Assembly: GCA_023437715.1 (NCBI GenBank)
Contig: JAEZFK010000041.1
Coordinates: 1 to 47,807, forward strand
DNA: 47,807 nucleotides
Origin: Bacillota bacterium
Lineage (GTDB): Bacteria; Bacillota; Clostridia; Lachnospirales; Lachnospiraceae
Reading direction: 5' to 3'
The translations under genes and the position numbers were made by a program. Under the pieces are notes generated by a model. It was not told the DNA's origin. It did no database searches and worked only from the letters and a program-made list of their open reading frames with translations. How positions within the stretch are numbered: position 1 is the stretch's first letter; each line of letters starts with the position of its first letter. Positions 7,291 to 15,533 of this stretch are shown piece by piece.

Positions 7291-8136
7291 CTAGTTGGAA
7301 GTTCCATCGGGTGTGGGGTTTTCCGATGTAACGTGTTTATGTGTATATAAATGCTCGGAACAGTATTCATAGCTGCCCTCACATTTTGAACAATAACGGA
7401 ATTCCAGGTTCGGGGAATCCTTTTCGGTCCGTCCGCATACGGCGCACCGGTGACTGGTCCCTCCCTGGGGCATGATCTTTGTCTGTCTGTGGAAGTTCTG
7501 TTTTCTCCTTATTTCCTTGGGATTGAACCGGCTCAAATTCCGGGTCAGAAGGAAGAAGACGATAAAGTTGATTAAAGACATTAATATGGTGACTCTGGTC
7601 GCCATATTGCCTACCACAAGCTCATACAGGAAGTATATTCCGCTGAAGGCCGCAAGCCATTTGGCCTTGATGGGAATAACGAAAAACAGCAAAAATTCCA
7701 AATCGGGGAATGTGGCCGCAAAGGCAAAAAACAGGGAATAATTTAAAAATTCCGTGGTCAGCAGCACTACCTTTCCCATGAAGAGGTAGACCACAAGGGC
7801 TGCCGCCACATGGCCCAGGACTCCCATAAAGAAGTAAACATTAAACCGGAAAGAGCCCCATACCCGCTCTAAATTCCTCCCCAGCATATAGTACAGATAC
7901 ATGCTGATAAGGCTTATGAAAAGACTGCCTCCCGGCGGGTAGATCATAAAAGTGATGATCCTCCACACCTGGCCTCTCAAAATCCACCTTGCGTCAAGAC
8001 TTAAGTAGGCATCGTAAAATCCCGGCGCAAACATTTCCATTAAAAGGCCCGCGCCGTACATTCCGATGATGTAATACATCAGGTTGGGGATTGCATATTT
8101 TCTGAATCTGCGTTCAAAGTTGTAGAAAAATTTCAT
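7291..8136 (-). CDS. Rhomboid-fold membrane protein with C-terminal zinc ribbon, probably inactive
   Basis: This 281-residue protein has about six membrane segments (residues 15 to 205) in a rhomboid-like arrangement, including WRIITFMIYPPG, LERVWGSFRFNVYFFMG and FVIPIKAKWL, which are typical rhomboid landmarks. The catalytic GxSG motif expected in the fourth segment is absent (NYSLFFAFAATFPDLEF is there instead), and no catalytic His is seen. I therefore read it as a rhomboid pseudoprotease. The cytoplasmic tail (about 225-281) carries Cys pairs (CAVCG, YCSKC) and His residues forming a zinc-ribbon-like module. It lies between the CorA-type transporter and pyk in one operon, with AAAAGG before its ATG. 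Its partner is unknown. Confidence 0.8.
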   Translation of the reverse strand: MKFFYNFERRFRKYAIPNLMYYIIGMYGAGLLMEMFAPGFYDAYLSLDARWILRGQVWRIITFMIYPPGGSLFISLISMYLYYMLGRNLERVWGSFRFNVYFFMGVLGHVAAALVVYLFMGKVVLLTTEFLNYSLFFAFAATFPDLEFLLFFVIPIKAKWLAAFSGIYFLYELVVGNMATRVTILMSLINFIVFFLLTRNLSRFNPKEIRRKQNFHRQTKIMPQGGTSHRCAVCGRTEKDSPNLEFRYCSKCEGSYEYCSEHLYTHKHVTSENPTPDGTSN

Positions 8137-8151
8137 GTTTTTATCCTTTTC

Positions 8152-9093
8152 TTAGAATAAATCCTTTTTTGAAAAAATCCACGCTACAATCAGCGTCAGA
8201 GCCAGTGTCAGTCCCAGAACAATGGAAAAGCCGTATCGGCTGTCCGCAAAAGGCATTCCGCTGGAATTTACATTCATTCCAAAGAAGCTTGCCACCATGG
8301 TTGGGATGGACATGACAATGGTGATGGTCGCCAAAAATTTCATGACGATATTTAGGTTGTTGGAAATGACCGATGCAAAGGCATCCATGGTCCCGCTTAA
8401 GATGCCGCTGTAAATATTGGCCATCTCAATGGCCTGCTTATTCTCGACGATAACGTCTTCCAGAAGCTCCGTATCCTCGGGGTACTTCTTGATCTTTTCA
8501 TTTCTCATGAGCTTTTCAAGCACCGCCTCGTTGGAACGCAGGGAGGTTGTAAAATACACAAGGCTCTTTTCCAGCTCCAAAAGTTCGATCAGCTCCCGGT
8601 TCTTGGTGGATTTGTGAAGCTTTTCCTCCACCTCTCCGCTCTTTTTGTCGATAATACGCAGGTACTGCAGATAAAGAGAAGCATTTTTATAAAGAATCTG
8701 CAGGATAAAACGGGTTTTCATGTAGGTATGGAAGTCCCGGACCCGGCCATCCATAAACGCGGTCAGAACCGACGTTTCTTCCAGACAGACCGTGATGATG
8801 GTGTCATCTGTGGTGATGATGCCCATTGGGATGGTCACATACCAGTCCTTTCCGCCCCTTTCCTCAATACTGGGAACGTCTACCAGGATAAGTGTATACA
8901 AATCCTCCGTCTGGATACGGGAGCTTTCTTCCTCATCCAGGGGAGCCCTTAAATCATCCGGGTCGATGTTATAGGTATTGGCGATTTCCAGGATCTCCGT
9001 AGCGGTAGGGTTCGTAAGAGCTATCCAGGAGCCCGGAGAGAGCTCATCCTTCTGGTGAATCAGGCCTTCTTCTGTTTTGTAAATCTGGATCAT
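8152..9093 (-). CDS. corA: CorA-family magnesium/divalent metal transporter
   Basis: This 313-residue protein has a large acidic cytoplasmic domain, a long stalk helix region (about 150-245) and two C-terminal membrane segments. The first ends in the family signature GMN (SFFGMNVNSSGMPF), and a basic tail ends FSKKDLF. CorA proteins form pentameric Mg2+ (or Co2+, Ni2+) channels. The start at 9093 was chosen because GGAAGGGGG lies just before this ATG; the upstream extension would run through the structured leader. It is the first gene of an operon with the rhomboid-like protein and pyk, driven by the promoter at 9237-9265 through a leader of about 135 bases. Confidence 0.93.
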   Translation of the reverse strand: MIQIYKTEEGLIHQKDELSPGSWIALTNPTATEILEIANTYNIDPDDLRAPLDEEESSRIQTEDLYTLILVDVPSIEERGGKDWYVTIPMGIITTDDTIITVCLEETSVLTAFMDGRVRDFHTYMKTRFILQILYKNASLYLQYLRIIDKKSGEVEEKLHKSTKNRELIELLELEKSLVYFTTSLRSNEAVLEKLMRNEKIKKYPEDTELLEDVIVENKQAIEMANIYSGILSGTMDAFASVISNNLNIVMKFLATITIVMSIPTMVASFFGMNVNSSGMPFADSRYGFSIVLGLTLALTLIVAWIFSKKDLF

Positions 9094-9230
9094 AGCATTT
9101 CCCCCTTCCTCGAAAAGCCAACGGACGAAATACGCTCCGCGAATTTCGCCCGTTATCGCGGTGGCCGCCGAGTGAACATGCAAGCATGTTGGTTCGGCTC
9201 GTCACACGCGTATATTTGGCGGACTTTGAC
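9094..9230 (-). promoter_or_regulatory. Structured 5' leader of the corA operon
   Basis: The roughly 135-base untranslated leader contains two clear hairpins. AACATG-CTTG-CATGTT lies at 9175-9190. A 12-bp stem (AACGGGCGAAAT with ATTTCGTCCGTT, one G-T pair) lies at 9120-9154, followed by GGCTTTT close to the ribosome-binding site. The second hairpin could act as a weak attenuator. It does not match the M-box Mg2+ riboswitch as I know it. Confidence 0.5.
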
Positions 9231-9236
9231 TTATAC

Positions 9237-9265
9237 ATTATAGAATCCCGGATCATTTTTGTCAA
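9237..9265 (-). promoter_or_regulatory. Near-consensus sigma-A promoter of the corA operon
   Basis: On the minus strand TTGACA (9260-9265) and TATAAT (9237-9242) are separated by exactly 17 bases. This is a perfect consensus promoter. Confidence 0.93.
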
Positions 9266-9402
9266 ACGAAATGCGGAAGCATTTGTGAACTTAAACAATT
9301 TTTTCTAGTTTTAACAAGAATTTAGCATGTTATGTCAATTGTATTATTTCTTATTTTATGTTAAACTGATGTTCGGTGAGCTGGAAACTTACTTCTACAC
9401 AA

Positions 9403-9432
9403 AAGGAGGCAGGGGTTATCCCCGCAAATATG
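9403..9432 (+). promoter_or_regulatory. Ribosome-binding site separated from its ATG by a mini-hairpin
   Basis: AAAGGAGG (9402-9409) is 20 bases from the ATG at 9430, too far for normal initiation. The spacer contains GGGG-TTAT-CCCC (9412-9423). If this folds, the effective spacing drops to about 8 bases. No alternative start codon stands at the usual distance; a GTG at 9376 has no ribosome-binding site. Confidence 0.5.
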
Positions 9433-12400
9433 ACTACATACAACACATTAGGAATCGATATTGGTTCTACCACAGTTAAAATCGCTGTTCTTAACGGAGA
9501 GAACGAATTACTGTTCGCTGATTATGAGCGGCATTTTGCAAATATACAGGAAACACTGACCGGCCTGTTAAGGAAAGCTTACGAGAAGCTGGGTCCCATG
9601 GATTTTTATCCTGCCATTACGGGCTCCGGCGGTTTAACTCTGTCCAAACATTTAAAGGTTCCCTTTGTTCAGGAAGTGGTATCAGTTGCCACCTCCCTTA
9701 AGGATTATGCCCCGCATACCGACGTGGCAATCGAACTTGGCGGAGAAGATGCAAAAATTATCTACTTCACCGGCGGCATTGACCAGCGTATGAACGGCAT
9801 CTGTGCCGGAGGGACCGGCTCTTTCATCGACCAGATGGCGGCCCTCTTACAGACCGACGCTGCCGGCTTAAACGAATATGCGGCCAATTATAAGGCCATT
9901 TACCCTATTGCTGCCCGCTGCGGAGTCTTCGCAAAGACGGACATTCAGCCCTTAATTAACGAAGGAGCCACCAGAGAAGATCTTGCGGCCTCTATTTTTC
10001 AGGCGGTGGTCAACCAGACCATCAGCGGCCTTGCCTGCGGAAAGCCCATCCGGGGCAACGTGGCATTCTTAGGAGGCCCCCTCCATTTCCTGCCGGAGCT
10101 TCGGAAAGCCTTTATCCGCACCCTGCATTTATCCGGAGACGCCATCATCGCTCCTGAGCACTCCCATCTCTTTGCAGCCATCGGAGCGGCCATGCAGGCG
10201 GTAGAAGCACAGGGAACAAAAATTTCTCTGGATGACATGATTAACCGCTTATCCTCCGGCATCCGCATGGAATTTGAAGTAAAGCGCATGGACCCCCTGT
10301 TCACCGGTCAGGAAGATTTTGACGGGTTCCTGAAACGCCATGACAGCCATCGTGTGAAAAAAGGAGATTTGTCCTCCTACCACGGAAAATGCTTTTTAGG
10401 AATCGACGCCGGCTCCACCACCACAAAGGTGGCTCTTGTAGGAGAAGACGGCACTCTCTTATACAGCTTTTACAGCAGCAACAACGGAAGCCCCCTGGCA
10501 ACGGCCATCCGGGCCATGGGCGAAATCCGGGAAAAACTGCCAAAGGACAGTGAAATCGTATGGTCCTGCTCCACCGGATACGGAGAGGCCTTATTAAAGT
10601 CAGCCTTTCTTCTGGATGAAGGAGAGGTGGAAACCATCTCCCACTACTATGCGGCGGCATTTTTCGAGCCGGAGGTAGACTGCATCCTGGATATCGGCGG
10701 ACAGGACATGAAATGCATCCGCATCAAAAACGGAACCGTGGACAGCGTCCAGTTAAATGAGGCCTGTTCCTCCGGCTGCGGATCTTTCATCGAAACCTTT
10801 GCCAATTCCTTAAATTACAAGGTGGAGGATTTTGCACAGGAAGCCCTTTTTGCAAAAAATCCAACAGACCTTGGAACCAGATGTACGGTTTTTATGAATT
10901 CCAACGTAAAGCAGGCTCAGAAGGAAGGGGCGGAGGTCTCCGACATTTCCGCAGGCCTTGCCTACTCCGTCATTAAAAATGCCCTGTTCAAGGTCATTAA
11001 GATCACCAGCGCCGCTGATTTAGGCCAGCACGTGGTGGTGCAGGGCGGCACTTTCTACAACAATGCTGTCTTAAGAAGCTTTGAAAAGATTTCCGGCTGC
11101 CAGGCAGTCCGCCCGGATATTGCAGGCATTATGGGCGCTTTCGGCGCGGCTCTCATTGCAAGAGAACGTTATGACGCCTCTCAAACAACGTCCATGTTAA
11201 GCCTTGACAAGATACTGGGCCTTCACTACGAGACCTCCATGTCCCGCTGCAAGGGCTGCACCAACAACTGCGTGCTGACTGTCAACCGTTTTGACGGCGG
11301 CCGTCAGTTCATCACAGGCAACCGCTGCGAACGGGGCCTTGGCAAGGAGAAAGCAAAACGGGAGGTACCAAACCTCTTCGACTATAAATACCGCCGCATG
11401 TTTGATTACGAGCCCTTGAGCATGGATCTTGCAGACCGGGGAGTCGTAGGCATTCCCAGAGTATTGAACCTGTACGAAAACTACCCTTTCTGGGCCGTTT
11501 TCTTAAAGGAATTAAAATTCCACACGGTTTTATCCCCTCAGTCCACCAGAAAAATTTACGAGCTGGGCATTGAATCCATTCCAAGCGAATCGGAATGCTA
11601 TCCGGCGAAAATCGCCCATGGCCATGTGGAATGGCTCATCCGTCAGGGAATCAAGACCATTTTTTATCCCTGTATCCCTTATGAACGGAACGAAACTCCT
11701 GACGCGGGGAATCATTATAACTGTCCCATCGTCACCTCCTACGCGGAAAATATCAAAAACAACGTGGAGGGCCTGAAAACGGAAAATGTCCGCTTCTTAA
11801 ATCCTTTCATGGCATTTACCAATGAAGAAGTCCTGACAAAGGGCCTGACAGAGATATTTGCAAAGGAATTCCAGATTCCGGCAGCCGAGGTTGCCGCAGC
11901 AGCCCACAAGGGCTGGGAGGAGCTTCTTGCCTCCAGAGAGGATATGGAGAAAAAGGGTGAGGAAACCATTCTGTGGCTCAAGGAAAACAACCGCCACGGC
12001 ATTGTGCTGGCCGGACGCCCCTATCACGTGGACCCGGAAATCAACCACGGAATCCCGGAGCTCATTACCTCCTACGGATTTGCGGTGCTGACCGAGGACT
12101 CTGTCTCCCATCTGGCGGAAATTGAGCGCCCCATGGTGGTTACCGACCAGTGGATGTACCATACCAGGCTTTACAAGGCCGCCTGTCTTGTGAAAAAGGA
12201 AAGCTGTCTGGATCTGATTCAGCTTAACTCTTTCGGCTGCGGTTTGGACGCAGTCACCACAGACCAGGTCAATGATATCCTGACCGGTTCCGGCAAGATT
12301 TATACAGTCTTAAAGATCGATGAGGTCAATAACCTGGGAGCCGCAAGAATCCGTGTCCGCTCCTTAATCGCGGCCTTAAAGGTCCGGGATCACAGCCATT

Positions 12401-13743
12401 ATGAGCAGAAGGTGGTTTCCAGCGCCTATCATCGGGTCACGTTTACCAAGGAGATGAAAAAGGACTACACCATCCTCTGTCCCCAGATGTCGCCCATCCA
12501 TTTTGATTTAATAGAGCCTGCCATCCGTACTTTCGGATACCATGTGGAGGTTCTGCAAAACGACAACCGCTCCGCCGTTGACACGGGATTAAAGTACGTA
12601 AACAACGACGCCTGCTATCCTTCCCTTATTGTGGTGGGCCAGATCATGGATGCTCTTCTGTCGGGCAAGTATGATTTAGACCGCACGGCTGTTTTCATGA
12701 GCCAGACAGGGGGCGGCTGCCGGGCTTCCAACTACATCGGCTTCATACGCCGCGCCTTAGAACGGGCCGGCATGGGCCAGATTCCGGTAATATCGGTCAA
12801 TGCAAACAACATGGAGACAAACCCGGGCTTTAACATCACCCTGCCTCTGCTGACAAAGGCCATGCAGGCGGTGGTCTACGGCGACGTCTTCATGAGAGTT
12901 TTATACGCCACCCGGCCTTACGAAAAGATCCCCGGCTCCGCCAATTCTCTCCATGAGAAATGGAAAAACCGCTGCATCCAGTCCCTGTCCAGGAAGTCTC
13001 CGGACATGATAACATTTTCCCGCAATATCAAGGGAATTATCCGGGATTTTGATAATCTGCCGAGAAATCCGGGCAAAAAGCCCAAGGTAGGAATCGTAGG
13101 CGAGATTCTGGTGAAGTTCTCCCCTCTGGCTAACAACCATATCGTAGAGCTTCTGGAAGCAGAGGGAGCGGAAGCGGTTATGCCGGACTTAATGGATTTC
13201 CTGCTGTACTGCTTCTACAACAGCAACTTTAAGGCTGAGAAATTAGGCGGCAAAAAGTCTACTGCGGCCCTTGCCAACATGGGTATCTCCCTGCTGGAAT
13301 ATTTCCGCAGGACAGCCAAGAAGGAACTGCTAAAGAGCCGCCACTTCACAGCCCCGGCACACATCGGAAACCTGGCGGACATGGCAAAAGATTTTGTATC
13401 CATCGGAAACCAGACCGGCGAGGGATGGTTCTTAACCGGAGAAATGCTGGAGCTGATCCACAGCGGCACCAACAACATCGTCTGCACACAGCCCTTTGGC
13501 TGCCTGCCCAACCACATTGTCGGAAAAGGCGTAATCAAGGAGCTGCGGAAGGCCTATCCTGATTCCAATATCATCGCCGTGGACTACGATCCGGGCGCAA
13601 GCGAAGTAAACCAGTTAAACCGGATCAAGCTGATGCTTTCAACCGCACAGAAAAATCTGCGGAAAGAGGAAGAAGCCGTAGAGATGGAAGAAACGGTATT
13701 TGAAGGAAGCAGGGATTGTGTATTACAAGATTCTGCGCTGTAA
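9430..13743 (+). CDS. Giant 2-hydroxyacyl-CoA dehydratase activase-related fusion protein
   Basis: This 1437-residue protein fuses two BadF/BadG/BcrA/BcrD-type ATPase domains, a DUF2229 domain and a dehydratase-like tail. Domain 1 (about 5-270) has GIDIGSTTVK, GGEDAKII, the Fe-S cysteine in ICAGGTGSF (Cys125) and CGVFAKTD (Cys164). Domain 2 (about 325-590) has GIDAGSTTTK, DIGGQDMK, NEACSSGCGSF (Cys446, Cys450) and GTRCTVF (Cys485). A Cys cluster CKGCTNNC (607, 610, 614) follows, then DUF2229 (about 640-880) and an HgdB-like region to about 1400. Canonical HgdC-type activases use a dimer-bridging 4Fe-4S cluster and ATP to inject an electron into 2-hydroxyacyl-CoA dehydratases; here both halves are in one chain. 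The substrate of these long fusions is not established to my knowledge. The gene is monocistronic, with a terminator behind it. Confidence 0.9.
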   Translation: MTTYNTLGIDIGSTTVKIAVLNGENELLFADYERHFANIQETLTGLLRKAYEKLGPMDFYPAITGSGGLTLSKHLKVPFVQEVVSVATSLKDYAPHTDVAIELGGEDAKIIYFTGGIDQRMNGICAGGTGSFIDQMAALLQTDAAGLNEYAANYKAIYPIAARCGVFAKTDIQPLINEGATREDLAASIFQAVVNQTISGLACGKPIRGNVAFLGGPLHFLPELRKAFIRTLHLSGDAIIAPEHSHLFAAIGAAMQAVEAQGTKISLDDMINRLSSGIRMEFEVKRMDPLFTGQEDFDGFLKRHDSHRVKKGDLSSYHGKCFLGIDAGSTTTKVALVGEDGTLLYSFYSSNNGSPLATAIRAMGEIREKLPKDSEIVWSCSTGYGEALLKSAFLLDEGEVETISHYYAAAFFEPEVDCILDIGGQDMKCIRIKNGTVDSVQLNEACSSGCGSFIETFANSLNYKVEDFAQEALFAKNPTDLGTRCTVFMNSNVKQAQKEGAEVSDISAGLAYSVIKNALFKVIKITSAADLGQHVVVQGGTFYNNAVLRSFEKISGCQAVRPDIAGIMGAFGAALIARERYDASQTTSMLSLDKILGLHYETSMSRCKGCTNNCVLTVNRFDGGRQFITGNRCERGLGKEKAKREVPNLFDYKYRRMFDYEPLSMDLADRGVVGIPRVLNLYENYPFWAVFLKELKFHTVLSPQSTRKIYELGIESIPSESECYPAKIAHGHVEWLIRQGIKTIFYPCIPYERNETPDAGNHYNCPIVTSYAENIKNNVEGLKTENVRFLNPFMAFTNEEVLTKGLTEIFAKEFQIPAAEVAAAAHKGWEELLASREDMEKKGEETILWLKENNRHGIVLAGRPYHVDPEINHGIPELITSYGFAVLTEDSVSHLAEIERPMVVTDQWMYHTRLYKAACLVKKESCLDLIQLNSFGCGLDAVTTDQVNDILTGSGKIYTVLKIDEVNNLGAARIRVRSLIAALKVRDHSHYEQKVVSSAYHRVTFTKEMKKDYTILCPQMSPIHFDLIEPAIRTFGYHVEVLQNDNRSAVDTGLKYVNNDACYPSLIVVGQIMDALLSGKYDLDRTAVFMSQTGGGCRASNYIGFIRRALERAGMGQIPVISVNANNMETNPGFNITLPLLTKAMQAVVYGDVFMRVLYATRPYEKIPGSANSLHEKWKNRCIQSLSRKSPDMITFSRNIKGIIRDFDNLPRNPGKKPKVGIVGEILVKFSPLANNHIVELLEAEGAEAVMPDLMDFLLYCFYNSNFKAEKLGGKKSTAALANMGISLLEYFRRTAKKELLKSRHFTAPAHIGNLADMAKDFVSIGNQTGEGWFLTGEMLELIHSGTNNIVCTQPFGCLPNHIVGKGVIKELRKAYPDSNIIAVDYDPGASEVNQLNRIKLMLSTAQKNLRKEEEAVEMEETVFEGSRDCVLQDSAL

Positions 13744-13775
13744 GATTCTGTATTGCAGGCTTCTGCATTGCAAAA
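13716..13775 (+). repeat. Four 15-bp repeats across the activase stop codon
   Basis: Four units start at 13716, 13731, 13746 and 13761, with consensus TTCTGYATTGCARGA-like. In frame they encode (D/A)S(V/A)LQ pentapeptides. In unit 2 the codon that is CAA or CAG elsewhere is TAA (13741-13743), which is the actual stop. Without it the protein would continue 11 codons to TGA at 13777-13779. Confidence 0.75.
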
Positions 13776-13799
13776 ATGATTAAGTAAATATGATAAATA

Positions 13800-13851
13800 A
13801 AAGGATACCGAAAAGCGTAAGTTTTCACATGCTTTCCGATATCCTTTTTTG
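13800..13851. terminator. Bidirectional terminator between activase and DUF6179 genes
   Basis: An imperfect 14-bp stem (GGATACCGAAAAGC with GCTTTCCGATATCC, two mismatches) is followed by T6 on the plus side and TTTTATTTAT on the minus side. It lies between convergent genes. Confidence 0.8.
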
Positions 13852-13910
13852 CCATTCCTCATTACTGGCTATTTCTTATTACCGGTCTTTATTTTATTCC
13901 CTAGTCCTGC

Positions 13911-14759
13911 CTACAAGGCCAGCACCATTCCCAGATGACGGTTCCCTGCGCCATGCTTTAATTCAAAGCTGAAATCCCTCATATCCGCCTTTAAATAGTC
14001 TCCCAGCTCCCGGTTTCCGTTATATCCCAATGCCATCAGCTCATCGGTCATCTCCCTTAGCTTTTCTTCCAACGCTTCTCTTGAATATCGGTTTACATAA
14101 TCTTCCAATCTCTCCGCTTCCTTCGGCGTATATCCCAGACAATTGACCGCCTTTTCCGCCATCCTGCAGCCAAGAATGTTTCTCAAAGCAATGGCCGCAA
14201 TATTTATAAGCAGATCATCAGAGTCCGGAGAATAGGCTTTCAGCACATGGCGGACATAATCCTCAGGCAGCTTTCCCAGAAATGTCTGTTCCAGCCATCC
14301 ACAGTTCACATAGACGTCCACCGCATCAATCCCGCACAGGGAAGCCATTGGAAACAAAACCGGATAATCCAGGGTGAGGAGGTGATTCTGGGGGGCAAAG
14401 CGGGGATCATAATACCGGAAAAAGGAGGGAATTCCCTTTGCAAAGGTATCGTAATAACACCGGTTTCCATAGAATTTAAAATCCGGTATTATGTCATTAT
14501 ACAGCTGCTGGGTCTTTTTCACCCTTTGAAGCACCAGCTCATATCCCAGACCGTAGATTGTTTTTGCATCGGGCCGGTTCTCCGGGGAAAAAAGCTCCCG
14601 GCCTCCGGTTCCCTGAGCTTCATACTCATGAATACAATACAACACGGCCTCCATCAGCTGGTTTGCCTTTTCATAGGTGATGGAAGTGCTCTCCTTTCCC
14701 GTGTATTTATCCGCCAATTCCGCAACCACCGGAATCAGATCCTCCATCTCAATATCCAT
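13911..14759 (-). CDS. DUF6179 domain protein
   Basis: This 282-residue, mostly helical, soluble protein resembles the DUF6179 family, which I know only as an uncharacterised Lachnospiraceae-rich family paired with DUF6323. Visible landmarks are an acidic N-terminus, GNRCYYDTFAKGIPSFFRYYDPRFAPQ in the middle and a VYVNCGWLEQTFLG segment. No catalytic motif is obvious. The start at 14759 was chosen because the ATG overlaps the end of the DUF6323 gene by 11 bases, with GAGGAAGACGAGG upstream, indicating translational coupling. There is no signal peptide or membrane segment. The function is unknown. Confidence 0.75.
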   Translation of the reverse strand: MDIEMEDLIPVVAELADKYTGKESTSITYEKANQLMEAVLYCIHEYEAQGTGGRELFSPENRPDAKTIYGLGYELVLQRVKKTQQLYNDIIPDFKFYGNRCYYDTFAKGIPSFFRYYDPRFAPQNHLLTLDYPVLFPMASLCGIDAVDVYVNCGWLEQTFLGKLPEDYVRHVLKAYSPDSDDLLINIAAIALRNILGCRMAEKAVNCLGYTPKEAERLEDYVNRYSREALEEKLREMTDELMALGYNGNRELGDYLKADMRDFSFELKHGAGNRHLGMVLAL

Positions 14760-15213
14760 CCTCGTCTTCCTCTTCCTCGTAAAGGCCCTGCCCAAAGCGT
14801 GCCCGTCTGGCGAGGGCTTCCAGCCCCGTATCCTCCAAGTGGTCCAGGGAGCCCTGGCAGGGCCCGTCAAACCCGTTCTTCATGAATTCAATGAGTTCAT
14901 CATCAGTGATTTCATCCATGGATTCATTTTTATAAAAATAAAAAATATCCTGCAGCCTGCCCAATGTCTCCACGTAATTATCCTGATAAATATAGGGCGA
15001 ATCGCAGAACGCATAAATCAGTTTCGGAAGAATCCCCTCTCCAAATTCCACCCGCTCCTGGTTTTTCAAAACATCCTTTCTCTCCCTTAAAAGCAGGGCT
15101 GCTTCCTCGTCCGTTAAGGACAGTCCGAACTTTGCCGTATATCCGTTAGCCTCTTTTACCCGGGCCAGCTGGCGGCTGTCGCCCGCCGCTTCAAGCCACT
15201 TCCCATCTTTCAT
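14749..15213 (-). CDS. DUF6323 family protein
   Basis: This 154-residue protein contains the DUF6323-like core FGLSLTDEEAALLLRERKDV, the segment FGEGILPKLIYAFCDSPYI and an acidic tail ending EEEEDEDGY. The start at 15213 follows AAGGGAG by 9 bases; the upstream in-frame ATG lacks such a site. It is the first gene of a coupled pair with the DUF6179 protein, so the two products likely act together. No function is known to me. Confidence 0.75.
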   Translation of the reverse strand: MKDGKWLEAAGDSRQLARVKEANGYTAKFGLSLTDEEAALLLRERKDVLKNQERVEFGEGILPKLIYAFCDSPYIYQDNYVETLGRLQDIFYFYKNESMDEITDDELIEFMKNGFDGPCQGSLDHLEDTGLEALARRARFGQGLYEEEEDEDGY

Positions 15214-15275
15214 AAAAACGCTCCCTTCTTTTAGTAAATACAAAGTCTACACCTGAATACAAGAAATTACAAGTC

Positions 15276-15339
15276 TTGAAAAAATGCTGATTTTGTGGTA
15301 TTATATATGCATAAGAGATGAGGTTTTCATCTCTTTTTT
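15276..15339 (+). promoter_or_regulatory. Strong promoter followed at once by a terminator
   Basis: TTGAAA (15276-15281) and TATTAT (15299-15304) are 17 bases apart, predicting a start near 15311. From 15314 an 8-bp stem (AGAGATGA / TCATCTCT) leads into TTTTT at 15335-15339. The predicted transcript is under 35 bases unless the terminator is bypassed. It could be an attenuator for the secreted repeat protein downstream or a tiny RNA. Confidence 0.5.
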
Positions 15340-15502
15340 CTATTTGTGCGGGCGGCAAACATGCAAGCATGACCATTATCTCCCGGTTTCTCTCATTCCA
15401 TTTACCGTCTCCTTCCTCTCTTTCCAAATTGAGGAAATATTATAACAATTTCATTAAATTCTCCCTCAATTCTTACGCATTCTTACAGCTTCTTAACATC
15501 CC

Positions 15503-15533
15503 TTGACCCTGGAGTAAGTCCATGGTTTAAAGT
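15503..15533 (+). promoter_or_regulatory. MerR-type promoter/operator (19-bp spacer with inverted repeat)
   Basis: TTGACC (15503-15508) and TAAAGT (15528-15533) are separated by 19 bases, longer than normal. The spacer holds an 8-5-8 inverted repeat, ACCCTGGA-gtaag-TCCATGGT (15506-15526), 7 of 8 pairs matching. This is the classic layout for MerR-family activators that untwist an overlong promoter. No MerR gene lies in the window. The first gene downstream is the choline-binding-type protein at 15618. Confidence 0.65.

Noticed and set aside
9094..9236. M-box magnesium riboswitch in the corA leader
   Set aside because: The leader is folded but I could not match the conserved M-box core.
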